Assembly: GCA_022822545.1 (NCBI GenBank)
Contig: JAJEBE010000006.1
Location: 124,001-188,000 of the forward strand
Reading direction: 5' to 3'
Length of the DNA stretch: 64,000 nucleotides
Source: Anaerolineae bacterium
Lineage (GTDB): Bacteria > Chloroflexota > Anaerolineae > Aggregatilineales > Phototrophicaceae
The notes beneath the pieces are model-generated. The model saw only the letters and a program-made list of their open reading frames with translations, was not told where the DNA came from and made no database searches. Positions 17,139-26,384 of this stretch are shown here, piece by piece. Made by a program: the position numbers and the translations under genes. Numbering within the stretch: position 1 is the stretch's first letter; each line of letters starts with the position of its first letter.

Positions 17139-18056
17139 CTATGCTCCGTTCAAGGCGGGTATGACTTCTTCGGTAAACAAGCCGAGGACATCGGGATCGG
17201 GCGAGCCGATGATATCAATCATGAAATAATCGCAGCCGTTTTCGACGAAGGCGCTCATCTGCTCGGCGATTTGTGGCGGACTGCCGACGAAGGCGTTTTC
17301 CGGCGTCCATTTGTCGACGCGGGAGAGGCCGCGGGCGACGGCTTCGGCTTCGGTGCGCCCGATGGCGACGCGCCCGAACCAACTGCAGCGCAGGGTGGCC
17401 GGGTCGCGCCCGATGGCATCCAGGTGACGCCGGAGGACGTTCAGCCGTTCGATGTATGGCGCCAGCGGCTGATCGGGCAAGTTCCAGATATCGGCGTATT
17501 TGGCGGCGTGTTTCATGGTGGTATAACCGCCGCCGCCGACCATGATGGGGATGCGCGTCTCCGGCTTGGGCTCGCACCAGGCGTCGGCGATGCGATAATG
17601 CTGGCCCTGATAGTTGAGTTTGCCCGGCTCTTCCCACATCTTCTTCAAGATGATCAGCGTCTCTTCCAGTTGCTGCACGCGGATCCTAGGCTCGGGGTAG
17701 GGGTAGCCGTAGCCGCGGTATTCGTCCTCTTTCCAGCCGGCGCCGATGCCCATGACGAAGCGTCCGTTCGAGAGATTCTGCAGGGTGGCCGCCATCAACG
17801 CCAGCAGGGCCGGGTTGCGGTAGCTTTGCCCGAGGACCATCGGTCCCACTTCGTAGTCGGGGTAGCGCGCCGCCAGGTAGCTCAGCACGGTCCAAGCTTC
17901 GTAGGTGGGCTCGCCATCCCAGAAGAAGTGGTCGGTCATCCAGATGCTGCGGAAGCTGCCTTGGAGCTGCGCCAGGGTCGCATCAAGGTCGGTCAGGAAG
18001 CGCTCGTTCTGCCCTTTGAGCGGGCCCGCCAGCAGACCCAATCCAAAATCCACCAT
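17139..18056 (-). CDS. LLM-class flavin-dependent oxidoreductase
   Basis: A 305-residue luciferase-like TIM-barrel protein. 'MVDFGLGLLAG', 'SIWMTDHFFWDG', 'NLSNGRFVMGIGAGWKEDEY' and 'PIMVGGGGYTTMKHAAKYAD' match the F420- or FMN-dependent branch of the family. The substrate is unknown. The start is ATG 18056 with AGGAGAG just upstream; the TTG at 18074 overlaps that site. It is divergent from the sulfatase gene and is followed at four bases by the metallo-beta-lactamase-fold gene, suggesting the two act on the same compound. Confidence 0.9.
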   Translation of the reverse strand: MVDFGLGLLAGPLKGQNERFLTDLDATLAQLQGSFRSIWMTDHFFWDGEPTYEAWTVLSYLAARYPDYEVGPMVLGQSYRNPALLALMAATLQNLSNGRFVMGIGAGWKEDEYRGYGYPYPEPRIRVQQLEETLIILKKMWEEPGKLNYQGQHYRIADAWCEPKPETRIPIMVGGGGYTTMKHAAKYADIWNLPDQPLAPYIERLNVLRRHLDAIGRDPATLRCSWFGRVAIGRTEAEAVARGLSRVDKWTPENAFVGSPPQIAEQMSAFVENGCDYFMIDIIGSPDPDVLGLFTEEVIPALNGA

Positions 18057-18210
18057 ACGCTCTCTCCTCTTCAATCCATTTTCGCCTTATTCTACTGCGT
18101 TTCGCGGGAAATCTCCGCCCGCAATTATCAGCCGCAGCCGCGCGGAAATCGCGAATCGCGGCCGAAAAAGTTACTATCGGTTTGTTAGCGACGATTTCAG
18201 GAGCCGGGTC

Positions 18211-19689
18211 ATGCCATCTCGACCGAATATCCTCTGGTACTGCAGTGATCAGCAGCGCTTTGATACCATTGCCGCGCTGGGGAATGAACATATCAATACG
18301 CCTAATCTGGATCGCTTTGTCGGCGAGTCGGCGGCTTTCACCCATGCTTATTGCCAATCGCCAATATGCACGCCCAGCCGCGCCAGCTTTTTGACGGGCA
18401 TGTACCCCAGCGCGGTCGGCGTCAACGGCAACGGCTTCCACAGATTTCCCCGGCATTATGAAGATCGGCTGATCTCCAAGACGCTGCGCGATGCCGGTTA
18501 CGATTGCGGCTTGATCGGCAAGCTGCATTTAGCCAGCGCCTTCCTGCGGCGGGAAGAGCGCGTGAATGACGGCTACGATTATTTCCAGTACAGCCATGAT
18601 CACAAAGGCGGCAACGAGCGCGGCAACGAATATGTCGAATGGATCAAGAGGCAGGGCGTTGATCCGGACAGCATCCTGCAGCGGCGCGGCGTGCAATCCA
18701 CGGAAGATTATCGAAACTCGGGTGACGACCCGACCTTTGGCGGCTTTAGCGAGCCGACGGCGGCTAAGGACAATGTGCCGCCGCATTTGCATCAGACGCA
18801 TTGGTGTACGGAAAAAGCGGTGGAGTTCATCGGGCGCAACCGTGAGCCGGAGATGCCCTGGTTCTTGAGCATCAATCCTTTCGATCCACATCCTCCCTTT
18901 GACGCGCCTTGGGAATACTATCAGCGCTATGAGCCGGACCGCTTGCCCGGCGCGCATTTTGAGGAAAGCGACCTGGCGCATCAGCGTCGCCTGGCGGCGG
19001 CCGATATCGACTTCCAGACCGGGGCGGCGCATCCGACCGAGTTTGAACACAAGAAGCTGCAAGCGTCGTATTATGCGATGATCGAATTTCTGGATGAAGA
19101 GTTCGGGCGCTTACTGGATTACCTCGATCAAACGGGCCAGCGCGAGAATACGATCATCATCTTCATGAGCGATCATGGCGAGGCGCTGGGCGATCATGGC
19201 TTGTTGCTGAAGGGCTGCCGCTTCTACGAGGGCTCGGTGCGCGTGCCGCTGATGATTTCTTGGCCCGGGCGGGTTCAGCCGGCGGTGAGAGACGATCTGA
19301 TCGAGTTGGTGGACATCGTGCCCACGCTGTATGAATTGCTCGGCATGGAGGTTCCGCCCTATGTGCAGGGGCGCTCGGCGGCAGCGCGGATATGCGGCGA
19401 CGGGAGCGCGGGGCCGCATCGCGAGTTCCTGCGCTGCGAGCATTACGCCGCCACGAATTTAGCCGACGAGACCCATGCCACCATGTATCGCGATCGGCGC
19501 TGGAAACTAACCGTTTATCATCAGAAGGCACTCTGTGAGTTATACGATCTGGGGGCGGATCCCTGGGAGCATCACGATCTGTCCGAGGACCCGGCCTACG
19601 CGGATCTGAAGCGGGATCTGCTGCGCCGCAGCTATGACGCCACCGTCTACGCCCGCCCGGCCCAGACCGATCGCTATGGTCCCTTCTAA
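18211..19689 (+). CDS. Sulfatase (type I, Cys-type formylglycine site)
   Basis: A 492-residue arylsulfatase-superfamily protein. The modification motif 'CTPSRASFLTG' (Cys53) is converted to formylglycine in active enzymes. Metal ligands are in 'YCSDQQRFDT' and 'IFMSDHGEALGDHG'. No signal peptide is seen, so it looks cytoplasmic and would act on imported sulfated sugars. CAGGAG before ATG 18211 fixes the start; the longer frame to 17905 shadows the divergent gene. No formylglycine-generating or anaerobic maturase gene is in the window. The alpha/beta hydrolase and an ABC importer follow on the same strand. Confidence 0.94.
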   Translation: MPSRPNILWYCSDQQRFDTIAALGNEHINTPNLDRFVGESAAFTHAYCQSPICTPSRASFLTGMYPSAVGVNGNGFHRFPRHYEDRLISKTLRDAGYDCGLIGKLHLASAFLRREERVNDGYDYFQYSHDHKGGNERGNEYVEWIKRQGVDPDSILQRRGVQSTEDYRNSGDDPTFGGFSEPTAAKDNVPPHLHQTHWCTEKAVEFIGRNREPEMPWFLSINPFDPHPPFDAPWEYYQRYEPDRLPGAHFEESDLAHQRRLAAADIDFQTGAAHPTEFEHKKLQASYYAMIEFLDEEFGRLLDYLDQTGQRENTIIIFMSDHGEALGDHGLLLKGCRFYEGSVRVPLMISWPGRVQPAVRDDLIELVDIVPTLYELLGMEVPPYVQGRSAAARICGDGSAGPHREFLRCEHYAATNLADETHATMYRDRRWKLTVYHQKALCELYDLGADPWEHHDLSEDPAYADLKRDLLRRSYDATVYARPAQTDRYGPF

Positions 19690-19765
19690 ATGAAGAGATT
19701 TGGCACGAGCCTGGAGCTTGCGTTACATTCAGTTTCATCCATTCTCAATCAAAGGAGACTCTACC

Positions 19766-20827
19766 ATGTCCATCATCCCGACCCTCCCCGGCATAAGCGT
19801 CGAGACGATCACATCGGCGCGCCTCCGGACGCGCGTCCTCTTTGCCGGCGACGAAAGCGGCACGCCCGTCATCTTCATACACGGCAACCTGACCTCCGCG
19901 ACCTTCTGGGAAGAGACCATGTTGGCGATGCCGGCCGGTTATCGCTGTATCGCGCTCGATCAACGCGGCTTCGGCGAGGCCGACCCGGCGGCGGTCGTCG
20001 ATGGCAGCCGCGGTTTGACCGATATGTCCGATGATGCGCTCGCCTTGATGGACACCGTCGGCATTGAGCGGGCGCACATCGTCGGCCACTCGATGGGCGG
20101 CGGCGTGACCTGGCATTTGCTGGGCGATGCGCCGGAACGGCTCTTGAGCACCACGCTGGTCGCGCCGGTATCGCCCTTTGGCTTCGGTGGCACGAAAGAC
20201 GCCGACGGCAATCTCTGCGCGCCCGATGCGGCCGGCGCCGGCGGGGGCGTCGCCAATCCGCAATACACCCAGATGCTCAAGGACGGCGAGCGTGGCGATG
20301 GCGAGATGAGTCCACGCATGGTCATGAACAATTTCTACTGGAAGCCGCCCTATACCTCCGAGCGCGAAGAAGACTTGTTGACATCGGTGCTGCAAACGCA
20401 TACCGGCGAGAGCGATTATCCGGGTGACTCGGTCGCGTCCGAGAACTGGCCCGGCGTCGCGCCCGGCCGTTGGGGTGTGCTGAACGGCATGGCGCCCAAC
20501 AATCAGCCCGATGTGGCGCGGCTTTACACCATCGAAAATAAACCGCGGCTACTCTGGCTGCGCGGCGACAGCGATCAGGTCATCGCCGACATGTCGATGT
20601 TTGACCTGGCGACCTTCGGTAAGCTGGGCGTCGTGCCGGGCTGGCCCGGCGATGAGGTCTGCCCGCCACAGCCGATGATCGCGCAGATCAAGGCTGTGCT
20701 GGACCAATACGCGGCGGCTGGCGGCGGCGTGCGGGAGGTTGTCATCGAGGATTGCGGTCATACGCCATTCGTCGAAAAGGCGGAAGAATTCAACCGGGCG
20801 CTGCACGATTTTCTGAGCGGAGGCTAG
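19766..20827 (+). CDS. Alpha/beta hydrolase
   Basis: A 353-residue hydrolase with oxyanion motif 'IFIHGNLTSATFW', nucleophile elbow 'IVGHSMGGGVTW' and C-terminal catalytic His in 'IEDCGHTPFVEKAEEF'. An acid is likely in 'WLRGDSDQVI'. A cap-domain insertion with Gly-rich segments lies between. The substrate is unknown; an ester or lactone of a sugar would fit the setting between a sulfatase and a sugar importer. AAAGGAG eight bases before ATG 19766 sets the start. No export signal. Confidence 0.88.
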   Translation: MSIIPTLPGISVETITSARLRTRVLFAGDESGTPVIFIHGNLTSATFWEETMLAMPAGYRCIALDQRGFGEADPAAVVDGSRGLTDMSDDALALMDTVGIERAHIVGHSMGGGVTWHLLGDAPERLLSTTLVAPVSPFGFGGTKDADGNLCAPDAAGAGGGVANPQYTQMLKDGERGDGEMSPRMVMNNFYWKPPYTSEREEDLLTSVLQTHTGESDYPGDSVASENWPGVAPGRWGVLNGMAPNNQPDVARLYTIENKPRLLWLRGDSDQVIADMSMFDLATFGKLGVVPGWPGDEVCPPQPMIAQIKAVLDQYAAAGGGVREVVIEDCGHTPFVEKAEEFNRALHDFLSGG

Positions 20828-20841
20828 CCTTGATGCCGGAT

Positions 20842-20871
20842 TTGACATCGGCGAATCGAATTCGGTAGACT
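20842..20871 (+). promoter_or_regulatory. Promoter of the first sugar ABC importer operon
   Basis: TTGACA (20842-20847), 18-base spacer, TAGACT (20866-20871). It lies 50 bases upstream of the binding-protein start and right after the alpha/beta hydrolase gene, giving the importer its own promoter. Confidence 0.6.
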
Positions 20872-20922
20872 CGCGCAGGTCTAACAATGTTTACATCAGC
20901 AGGTATAGATAGGGAGATAATC

Positions 20923-22386
20923 ATGTTCCGACGATTGTTAGCTGTTTCACTCTTTGCTTTGATCTTCGGCGCGTTTGCGGGCCTGGCGCAAGATGAGATC
21001 ACCATCTTCGCCACGGTTGGCGCCTACTATCCGGATGAGCCGACGGAGAACAATCCAAATCCGCCGCAGATGATGAACACCCTCGTCGCCGAGTATGAGG
21101 CGGCCAACCCGGGCGTCAATATCGAGTTGGTGGATGTGCCCTCCAATATCTCAGGCGATCAATGGCGCAGCACCGTCTTCAACGGTCAGAACGAGCCCCA
21201 TATCATCGTCAACAATTACATCCGCGTCTGGCAAGAGCAAGGCAACGATTGGTACGTGCCGCTCAATGAATATATTGATGCGGCAAACCCCTACATTCCC
21301 GAAGGCACGCCGGGCCACGAACGCTGGGCGGATAGCATCCCCGAGGTCGTCTGGAACACCACCTATCATACCGGCAGCGGCAATCAGTACGTGGTCACGG
21401 TCAACGCTGTGGCGGTCGGTTTCTACTACAACATCGATATGCTGACAGAAATGGGCATCGACACCGAGTTTGATATCTCCTATTCGCTCTGGGAAGATTG
21501 GGAGACGATGATCGCCGAGATGGGCGCGATCGCCGAGACCGGCATGAAACCGCTGGCGCTCTCAATGTCGACCGCCGCGCCTTACACCTACAACTGGTTT
21601 GATGGCACCAGCTTGACCAGCATGTACATTGACCACATCGAAAGCTGGTGGGAGCCGGGCGCCAGTTGGCACGCGCTCAACCAGCGCGAATTCGCCTGCG
21701 CGATCCAAAATGGCTTGATCAGCGCCAATGACGATGCCTTCGCCGACTGGATTCAACTCTTGGCCGATTTCGAGCCCATGTGGGTGGAAGGCTACTCCAC
21801 CTTGACCAACGACGAAACCTATCGTCTCTTCGTGACGGAAGAAGTGCCCTTCCTGCTGCAAAACGCCGCCTCGCAGACCATCAATGTCACCCGCGACGCC
21901 GATTTCAACTGGGGCATCAGTTACTTCCCACCTGTCACTGAAACCACCAGCCCGCACGCCGCCAACAACGAGAGCGCGTATTTGGTCGGTGGCTTCACCG
22001 CTGGCTTCACCGTGACCGACCGCGCCCGGCGCGAAGGCATCGAAGAGCAAGTTGTCGACTTCCTGATGTTCCTGACCGCCCAGCCGCAATGGGGTCGCGT
22101 CGTCACCGACTCGCCACGCAGCATCCCGACGCAGTTCGGCCTGGATGTGCCCGACGCTTTGAAGCCGACAGTCGCCTTCCTCGAGTTGCCTATCCGCGCG
22201 CTCAAGGATCCCGATCCGCGCCTCAGCCGGCGTTACGGCGAGGATCATCGCCGCCTGATGCAGGAGTACTTCACCGACCAAATCGACCTCGAAACGCTGA
22301 TCGCCGAAGAGGACCGCCTGATGTCGCGTGAAGCGCGGGTCGTCATCGCCGAAAACGACTGGTCCTGCGACTTCCAGATGGAGTAA
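20923..22386 (+). CDS. Sugar ABC transporter substrate-binding protein
   Basis: A 487-residue extracellular solute-binding protein (family 1). A Sec signal peptide 'MFRRLLAVSLFALIFGAFAG' ends near LAQDE. The type of fold is shown by 'LVAEYEAANPGVNIELVDVP' and 'VAVGFYYNIDMLTEMGID', the usual helix and hinge segments. No lipobox cysteine is seen, so anchoring is unclear. At 487 residues it is longer than most binding proteins of this family (about 420), which suggests a larger ligand. It is followed by two permease genes. The start at ATG 20923 has AGGGAG upstream. Confidence 0.93.
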   Translation: MFRRLLAVSLFALIFGAFAGLAQDEITIFATVGAYYPDEPTENNPNPPQMMNTLVAEYEAANPGVNIELVDVPSNISGDQWRSTVFNGQNEPHIIVNNYIRVWQEQGNDWYVPLNEYIDAANPYIPEGTPGHERWADSIPEVVWNTTYHTGSGNQYVVTVNAVAVGFYYNIDMLTEMGIDTEFDISYSLWEDWETMIAEMGAIAETGMKPLALSMSTAAPYTYNWFDGTSLTSMYIDHIESWWEPGASWHALNQREFACAIQNGLISANDDAFADWIQLLADFEPMWVEGYSTLTNDETYRLFVTEEVPFLLQNAASQTINVTRDADFNWGISYFPPVTETTSPHAANNESAYLVGGFTAGFTVTDRARREGIEEQVVDFLMFLTAQPQWGRVVTDSPRSIPTQFGLDVPDALKPTVAFLELPIRALKDPDPRLSRRYGEDHRRLMQEYFTDQIDLETLIAEEDRLMSREARVVIAENDWSCDFQME

Positions 22387-22424
22387 GTCGGGACAACTAC
22401 GGGACAATTGAGTACACAAACGGC

Positions 22425-22445
22425 GGGTCAGCCACCGGCTGACCC
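22425..22445 (+). promoter_or_regulatory. Hairpin between binding protein and permease genes
   Basis: GGGTCAGCC and GGCTGACCC form a perfect 9-bp stem with a 3-base loop (ACC), 38 bases after the binding-protein stop. No T tract follows. Such hairpins protect the upstream mRNA and let binding protein exceed permease, as known for malE-malF. Confidence 0.6.
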
Positions 22446-22467
22446 CTGCAGACGTCTAAGATGAACG

Positions 22468-22494
22468 TGTAGGGGCGGCTCTGTGAGTCGCCCG
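22468..22494. repeat. TGTAGGGGCGGCT...GTCGCCC short repeat
   Basis: Member of the dispersed family, lying in the untranslated gap between the binding protein and first permease genes. Confidence 0.65.
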
Positions 22495-22526
22495 CATATA
22501 TCCTTCGCAAGCAGTTTCGGTTTCTT

Positions 22527-23474
22527 ATGTTCAAACGACTAGCCGCCGATCGCTCAAGCAGCATTACGTTACGCAAGCGCGAAAGCCCATTTCATCTTCG
22601 AGTGTGGCGGGCGAAATGGCTTTATCTGGCGCTGCTGGTTCCGGTCGCGCTGCTGCTGATATTTGAGTGGCTGCCGGCTTTCAGCGCGCTTTATAACTCG
22701 CTATACATCTGGAACGGCGGCAAGGTTCACTTCTACGTCGGGCTGGAGCATTACGAGCGCATGCTCAGCGATCGCACCTTCCGCGTCGCCATAGCCAATC
22801 TGGTCGGCTTCGTATTCTTCCGCGTCATCATGCAGACGGTGCTGCCCTTCTTCGCCGCCGAGATGATCATTAACTTACGCAGCGAACGCTGGGGCTATTG
22901 GTGGAAGATTATTTTCGTTTTCCCGATGGTGGTGCCGACCATCCTCAACTATTTGATCTGGCGCTTCATCTATAACCCGCAGGTTGGCTTGCTTAACGAA
23001 GGCTTGGAGTTGATCGGCCTGGGCGAATACACCCACGCCTGGCTGGGCGATCCTAATACGGTGATGTGGGCGCTGGCTTTCGTGCGCTTTCCCTGGCTGC
23101 CGACCCTGCAATTCCTCATCATCCTGGGCGGCTTGCAGACGATCCCGCAGGAGGTGCATGAGAGCGCGGCTATCGATGGCGCGGGATTCTGGCGGCGGCT
23201 CTTCTATATTGATATTCCCATGACGCGGCGGCAGATCACGCTGGCGATGATCCTGACGATGTTATTCATGACACAGCGTTTTGATCTTTTCTTGGTGATG
23301 ACCGATGGCGGACCCGGGTATAGCAGCATGGTGCCGGCCTTGCAGCTTTATCAATCGGCCTTCCACTTCCTGGAATTCGGCTATGCTTCCGCTATCGGCG
23401 TCGTGCTTTTCGTCGCCATGCTCGCCTTGACCGTTATCAACCTGCGCGTTTCCGCCGGCGCGACAAGTGAGTAA
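22527..23474 (+). CDS. Sugar ABC transporter permease, MalF/UgpA type
   Basis: A 315-residue inner-membrane permease with about six membrane spans, starting at 'WLYLALLVPVALLLIFEWLP'. The cytoplasmic EAA loop reads 'EVHESAAIDGAGFWRRLFYI', where the ATPase docks. It pairs with the MalG-type permease that follows. No ATPase gene is in the operon, so a shared MsmK/UgpC-type ATPase encoded elsewhere is expected. No clear ribosome-binding site precedes ATG 22527. Confidence 0.93.
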   Translation: MFKRLAADRSSSITLRKRESPFHLRVWRAKWLYLALLVPVALLLIFEWLPAFSALYNSLYIWNGGKVHFYVGLEHYERMLSDRTFRVAIANLVGFVFFRVIMQTVLPFFAAEMIINLRSERWGYWWKIIFVFPMVVPTILNYLIWRFIYNPQVGLLNEGLELIGLGEYTHAWLGDPNTVMWALAFVRFPWLPTLQFLIILGGLQTIPQEVHESAAIDGAGFWRRLFYIDIPMTRRQITLAMILTMLFMTQRFDLFLVMTDGGPGYSSMVPALQLYQSAFHFLEFGYASAIGVVLFVAMLALTVINLRVSAGATSE

Positions 23475-23500
23475 TGTAGGGGCGGCTCACTGGGTCGCCC
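23475..23500. repeat. TGTAGGGGCGGCT...GTCGCCC short repeat
   Basis: A second copy of the family in the same operon, filling most of the gap between the two permease genes. It is nearly identical to the 22468 copy. Confidence 0.65.
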
Positions 23501-23516
23501 TCGGAGAGACTTGCTG

Positions 23517-24359
23517 ATGACCATGTTCAATCGCAAAGGCCTGCGCCTTGGCAATCGCGATCTCCCGTTTCAACTGGTGCTTATCGCCTTTGGAATCGTG
23601 ACGTTTTTCCCGCTGGTGCTGGTTGTCATCACCTCATTCAAGAGCAATACGCAATTCTACCACAACTTCTGGCTGCCCGAGCTGCCGCTGCACACGGGCA
23701 ACTACACATCAGCCTTCCGCATCATCTGGCGCTACATCGTCAACAGCGTACTCTACTCCGGCTCGACAATCTGCCTCATCGCCATCATCGCCTCGGTGGC
23801 GGGTTATGTCTTCGCCCGTTTCCGCTTCCCTTTTAAGACAGTTCTCTTTCTCGGTTTCATCACCTTGATCATGGTGCCGGGCGTCTTGACGCTGGCGCCG
23901 CGATTCGTGCTAGTGCGCGATCTGGGCATGGTCAATACACCCTTCGCGTTGATTTCGGTCTGGGTCAGCGGCGGCCTGGTGCTATCGACCTGGCTGATGC
24001 GCAGTTACTTTGAGTCCCTGCCGCAAGAGTTATTCGACGCCGCTTATGTCGATGGCGCGGCCGAATGGCAGGTCTTCGTCTATGTGTCGGCGCCGCTTGC
24101 CCGGCCCATGATCGCCACCGTTGCCATGACGACGCTCATCGGCACCTGGAATGACTTGATCTGGCCGCTGGTCACGATCACCGACAAAGATAAGATGCCG
24201 CTGGCGATGGGGCTGATGCAATTCTCGTCGGATTTCGAGACCGACTGGGGCACGCTCTTCGCCGGCTACGTCATCTCGTCGATACCGCTGCTCTGCGTAT
24301 TCGCCGTGGCGATGCGACAATTCATCAGCGGCTTGACCAGCGGATCGATCAAGGCCTAG
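23517..24359 (+). CDS. Carbohydrate ABC transporter permease, MalG type
   Basis: A 280-residue membrane permease. First span 'LVLIAFGIVTFFPLVLVVI'; the loop 'ELFDAAYVDGAAEWQVFVYV' is the EAA coupling helix. Partner of the preceding MalF-type permease and last gene of the first importer operon. ATG 23517 is used because GGAGAG precedes it; a TTG at 23511 is also in frame. It converges with a GNAT gene four bases away. Confidence 0.93.
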   Translation: MTMFNRKGLRLGNRDLPFQLVLIAFGIVTFFPLVLVVITSFKSNTQFYHNFWLPELPLHTGNYTSAFRIIWRYIVNSVLYSGSTICLIAIIASVAGYVFARFRFPFKTVLFLGFITLIMVPGVLTLAPRFVLVRDLGMVNTPFALISVWVSGGLVLSTWLMRSYFESLPQELFDAAYVDGAAEWQVFVYVSAPLARPMIATVAMTTLIGTWNDLIWPLVTITDKDKMPLAMGLMQFSSDFETDWGTLFAGYVISSIPLLCVFAVAMRQFISGLTSGSIKA

Positions 24360-24363
24360 CCGA

Positions 24364-24924
24364 CTAAGACTCGAAATGATGCTCCATATAATGCAGATCG
24401 TAATAACATCCGTCGACTTTCAGTTCGCGCCTCGCTGTACCAACGATCTCAAACCCCAGCTTCTCATATAGGCGAACAGCGGCAATCGACTCCCTGTTGA
24501 CGGTCAAGCTCGCCTTCTCGATATGTCCCAGTGACCGCAGTTCTTCGAGCAGTCGACGAATGAGCCGCGAGGCGATTCCGCCTCCGCGCATATCGGGGGA
24601 AACGTATACACCATAGACTTCCGCCACATGGCGCAGCTTGATTTTCGCCGACCAGCCCGCTCCCGCCATGCCGATCAGCGCCCTATCCGCTTCCGCGAAA
24701 AACGTGAGATTCCCGTCACGCTCGTATGCTGATGCCAAACGCGTTTTCCAAACCTCGTCGCTGAAAGCGCGCTCGTCTTCGCAACTCGACGCGAAAGCAG
24801 TCGGCTCCGCGCGCAGCGCTTCGAGGCGCAGGTGTTTGGCTTCCCGCCAACGTTCGGGCGGCAGGGTGATGATTTCGACGGTTGTCACGATTGCATGGTT
24901 TGTTGCAAATTGGTCTACAAGCAT
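24364..24924 (-). CDS. GNAT-family N-acetyltransferase
   Basis: A protein of up to 186 residues with the acetyl-CoA binding loop 'VYVSPDMRGGGIASRLIRRL' and the C-terminal 'NRESIAAVRLYEKLGFEIVG'. These features are typical of small GNAT enzymes that acetylate amino groups. The substrate is unknown. The start is uncertain: the first twelve residues look non-conserved and a GTG (before TTVEIITLPPERW) may be the true start, giving about 174 residues. It stands alone between two transporter operons. Confidence 0.85.
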   Translation of the reverse strand: MLVDQFATNHAIVTTVEIITLPPERWREAKHLRLEALRAEPTAFASSCEDERAFSDEVWKTRLASAYERDGNLTFFAEADRALIGMAGAGWSAKIKLRHVAEVYGVYVSPDMRGGGIASRLIRRLLEELRSLGHIEKASLTVNRESIAAVRLYEKLGFEIVGTARRELKVDGCYYDLHYMEHHFES

Positions 24925-25079
24925 ATATTATTGGGCGTGTAGTTCATTATTGCAAAATATCAATAATTGTTCTTTGCCAAGATAGGCGCACGATTTTGCC
25001 TAGGAGGTGCGACGCGACATAATCAGAAGAAGCGACTGCGGGGACTTTGACGATTATTGCGCAAGAAAAGGAGACAGAC

Positions 25080-26375
25080 ATGTCCGAAAAGAAACTTTCG
25101 CGCCGCGATTTTCTTAAAGCGGCGTCGACCGCCGTGGCGGCTTCCGGCGTTGCCGCGCTGCCCGTCGGCATGGTGGGGGCGCAAGACGATGAGGTCACCA
25201 TCGACCTCTGGGGTTTCGCCAACAATCGGGATGAATGGATGCAGAACCTGGTCGAGGAGATCTGGTCGGATGTTCATCCAAATGTAAACGTCGAACTATC
25301 TTTGACGCCTTATTCCGATCTCTGGCCCAAGCTGCAAGCGGCCTTCGTCGCCGGCGCCGGCATCCCCGATATGGTGGATATTGAGATTTCCGCTATGGGG
25401 CAGTTCGTGCGCGAAGCGGGCAGCGAACCTTTTGCTCCGCTGAACGACCTGCTGGGCGACCAGTTGGCGGATTTGTCGATCCCGTCGGCGACCAAGCCTT
25501 GGACGGTGCGCGGCAATATCTACGGCATCGGCAACGAGGTCAACCCGGTATTGCTCTATTACCGTCACGATATTTTCGATGAACTGGGCCTGGATATTGA
25601 CGCCCCGGGCACCTGGGAGGAATTCGTCAATATGCTCGGCGGCGGCTCGATGGAAGCGGGTCACGGCCTCTTCGCCATCGCCACGCAAAGCTGGGCGGAC
25701 TTCTACGTTCAATTCCATCAAGCCGGCGGCGAATTCTTCGATGCCGATGGCAACGTGCAACTGAACTCCGACCTGGCGGTGGAGATCCTGACCTGGCAGA
25801 AGGAGCAGCTCGACAGCGGCGTCTATGTCGATCGTGGCACTGGCGATGCGCATTACGCGCTGATGAACGAAGGCGCTTTCATCACCGTCTGGGGCGCGCC
25901 CTGGTATCAGGGCTTCATGAAGCAAAACGCGCCCGAGCTGGAAGGCTTGTGGAAGATGCGCTACCTGCCGGTCTGGGACGAGAACAGCTATCTGACAGTT
26001 CCGCGCGGCGGCACCGGCATGGGCATCACCGCCGCCTCCGAGAACAAGGAAGAATCCTGGGAGTTCATCCGCATCTGCAATTTGACGGCTGAGGGCTCCC
26101 TGCTGGCGTTCCGCCGCATGAACCTCTTCCCGTCTTATATCCCGGTTTGGGATCGCGAAGAATTGCTGCGGACGGACGACTACTTCAGTGGTCAGAAGCC
26201 GGGCGAGTTCATCGCGGAAGCCGCCTCGGCTATGGCGGAAGTCAATGTCGATCCTTATTGGACGCTATTTGTCGACGCGGTCAACCGACTGGTCGTGCAG
26301 CAGGTCATGCTGGATGGCGCTGATCCGCAGACGGCGATTGACGAAGCGATCGACGAATTCGAGTTCAACAAGTAG
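25080..26375 (+). CDS. Sugar ABC transporter substrate-binding protein with Tat signal
   Basis: A 431-residue solute-binding protein. The N terminus 'SRRDFLKAASTAVAASGVAA' is a twin-arginine signal, so the protein would be exported folded, unlike the Sec-exported binding protein at 20923. The body shows 'LTPYSDLWPKLQAAFVAGAG' and 'PDMVDIEISAMGQFV', typical of family-1 sugar-binding proteins. AAGGAG precedes ATG 25080. Two permease genes follow, separated by a GC-rich repeat with a terminator-like hairpin. Confidence 0.94.
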   Translation: MSEKKLSRRDFLKAASTAVAASGVAALPVGMVGAQDDEVTIDLWGFANNRDEWMQNLVEEIWSDVHPNVNVELSLTPYSDLWPKLQAAFVAGAGIPDMVDIEISAMGQFVREAGSEPFAPLNDLLGDQLADLSIPSATKPWTVRGNIYGIGNEVNPVLLYYRHDIFDELGLDIDAPGTWEEFVNMLGGGSMEAGHGLFAIATQSWADFYVQFHQAGGEFFDADGNVQLNSDLAVEILTWQKEQLDSGVYVDRGTGDAHYALMNEGAFITVWGAPWYQGFMKQNAPELEGLWKMRYLPVWDENSYLTVPRGGTGMGITAASENKEESWEFIRICNLTAEGSLLAFRRMNLFPSYIPVWDREELLRTDDYFSGQKPGEFIAEAASAMAEVNVDPYWTLFVDAVNRLVVQQVMLDGADPQTAIDEAIDEFEFNK

Positions 26376-26384
26376 GAAAGCCAA

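Noticed and set aside
17067..18188. Long plus-strand frame opposite the LLM oxidoreductase
   Set aside because: Antisense to a well-supported flavoenzyme gene with a ribosome-binding site. The frame has no domain character.
22468..22494. Rho-independent terminators at the TGTAGGGGCG repeats
   Set aside because: The palindromes lack a following T tract and occur inside operons and even inside lutC, so they are treated as repeats rather than terminators.
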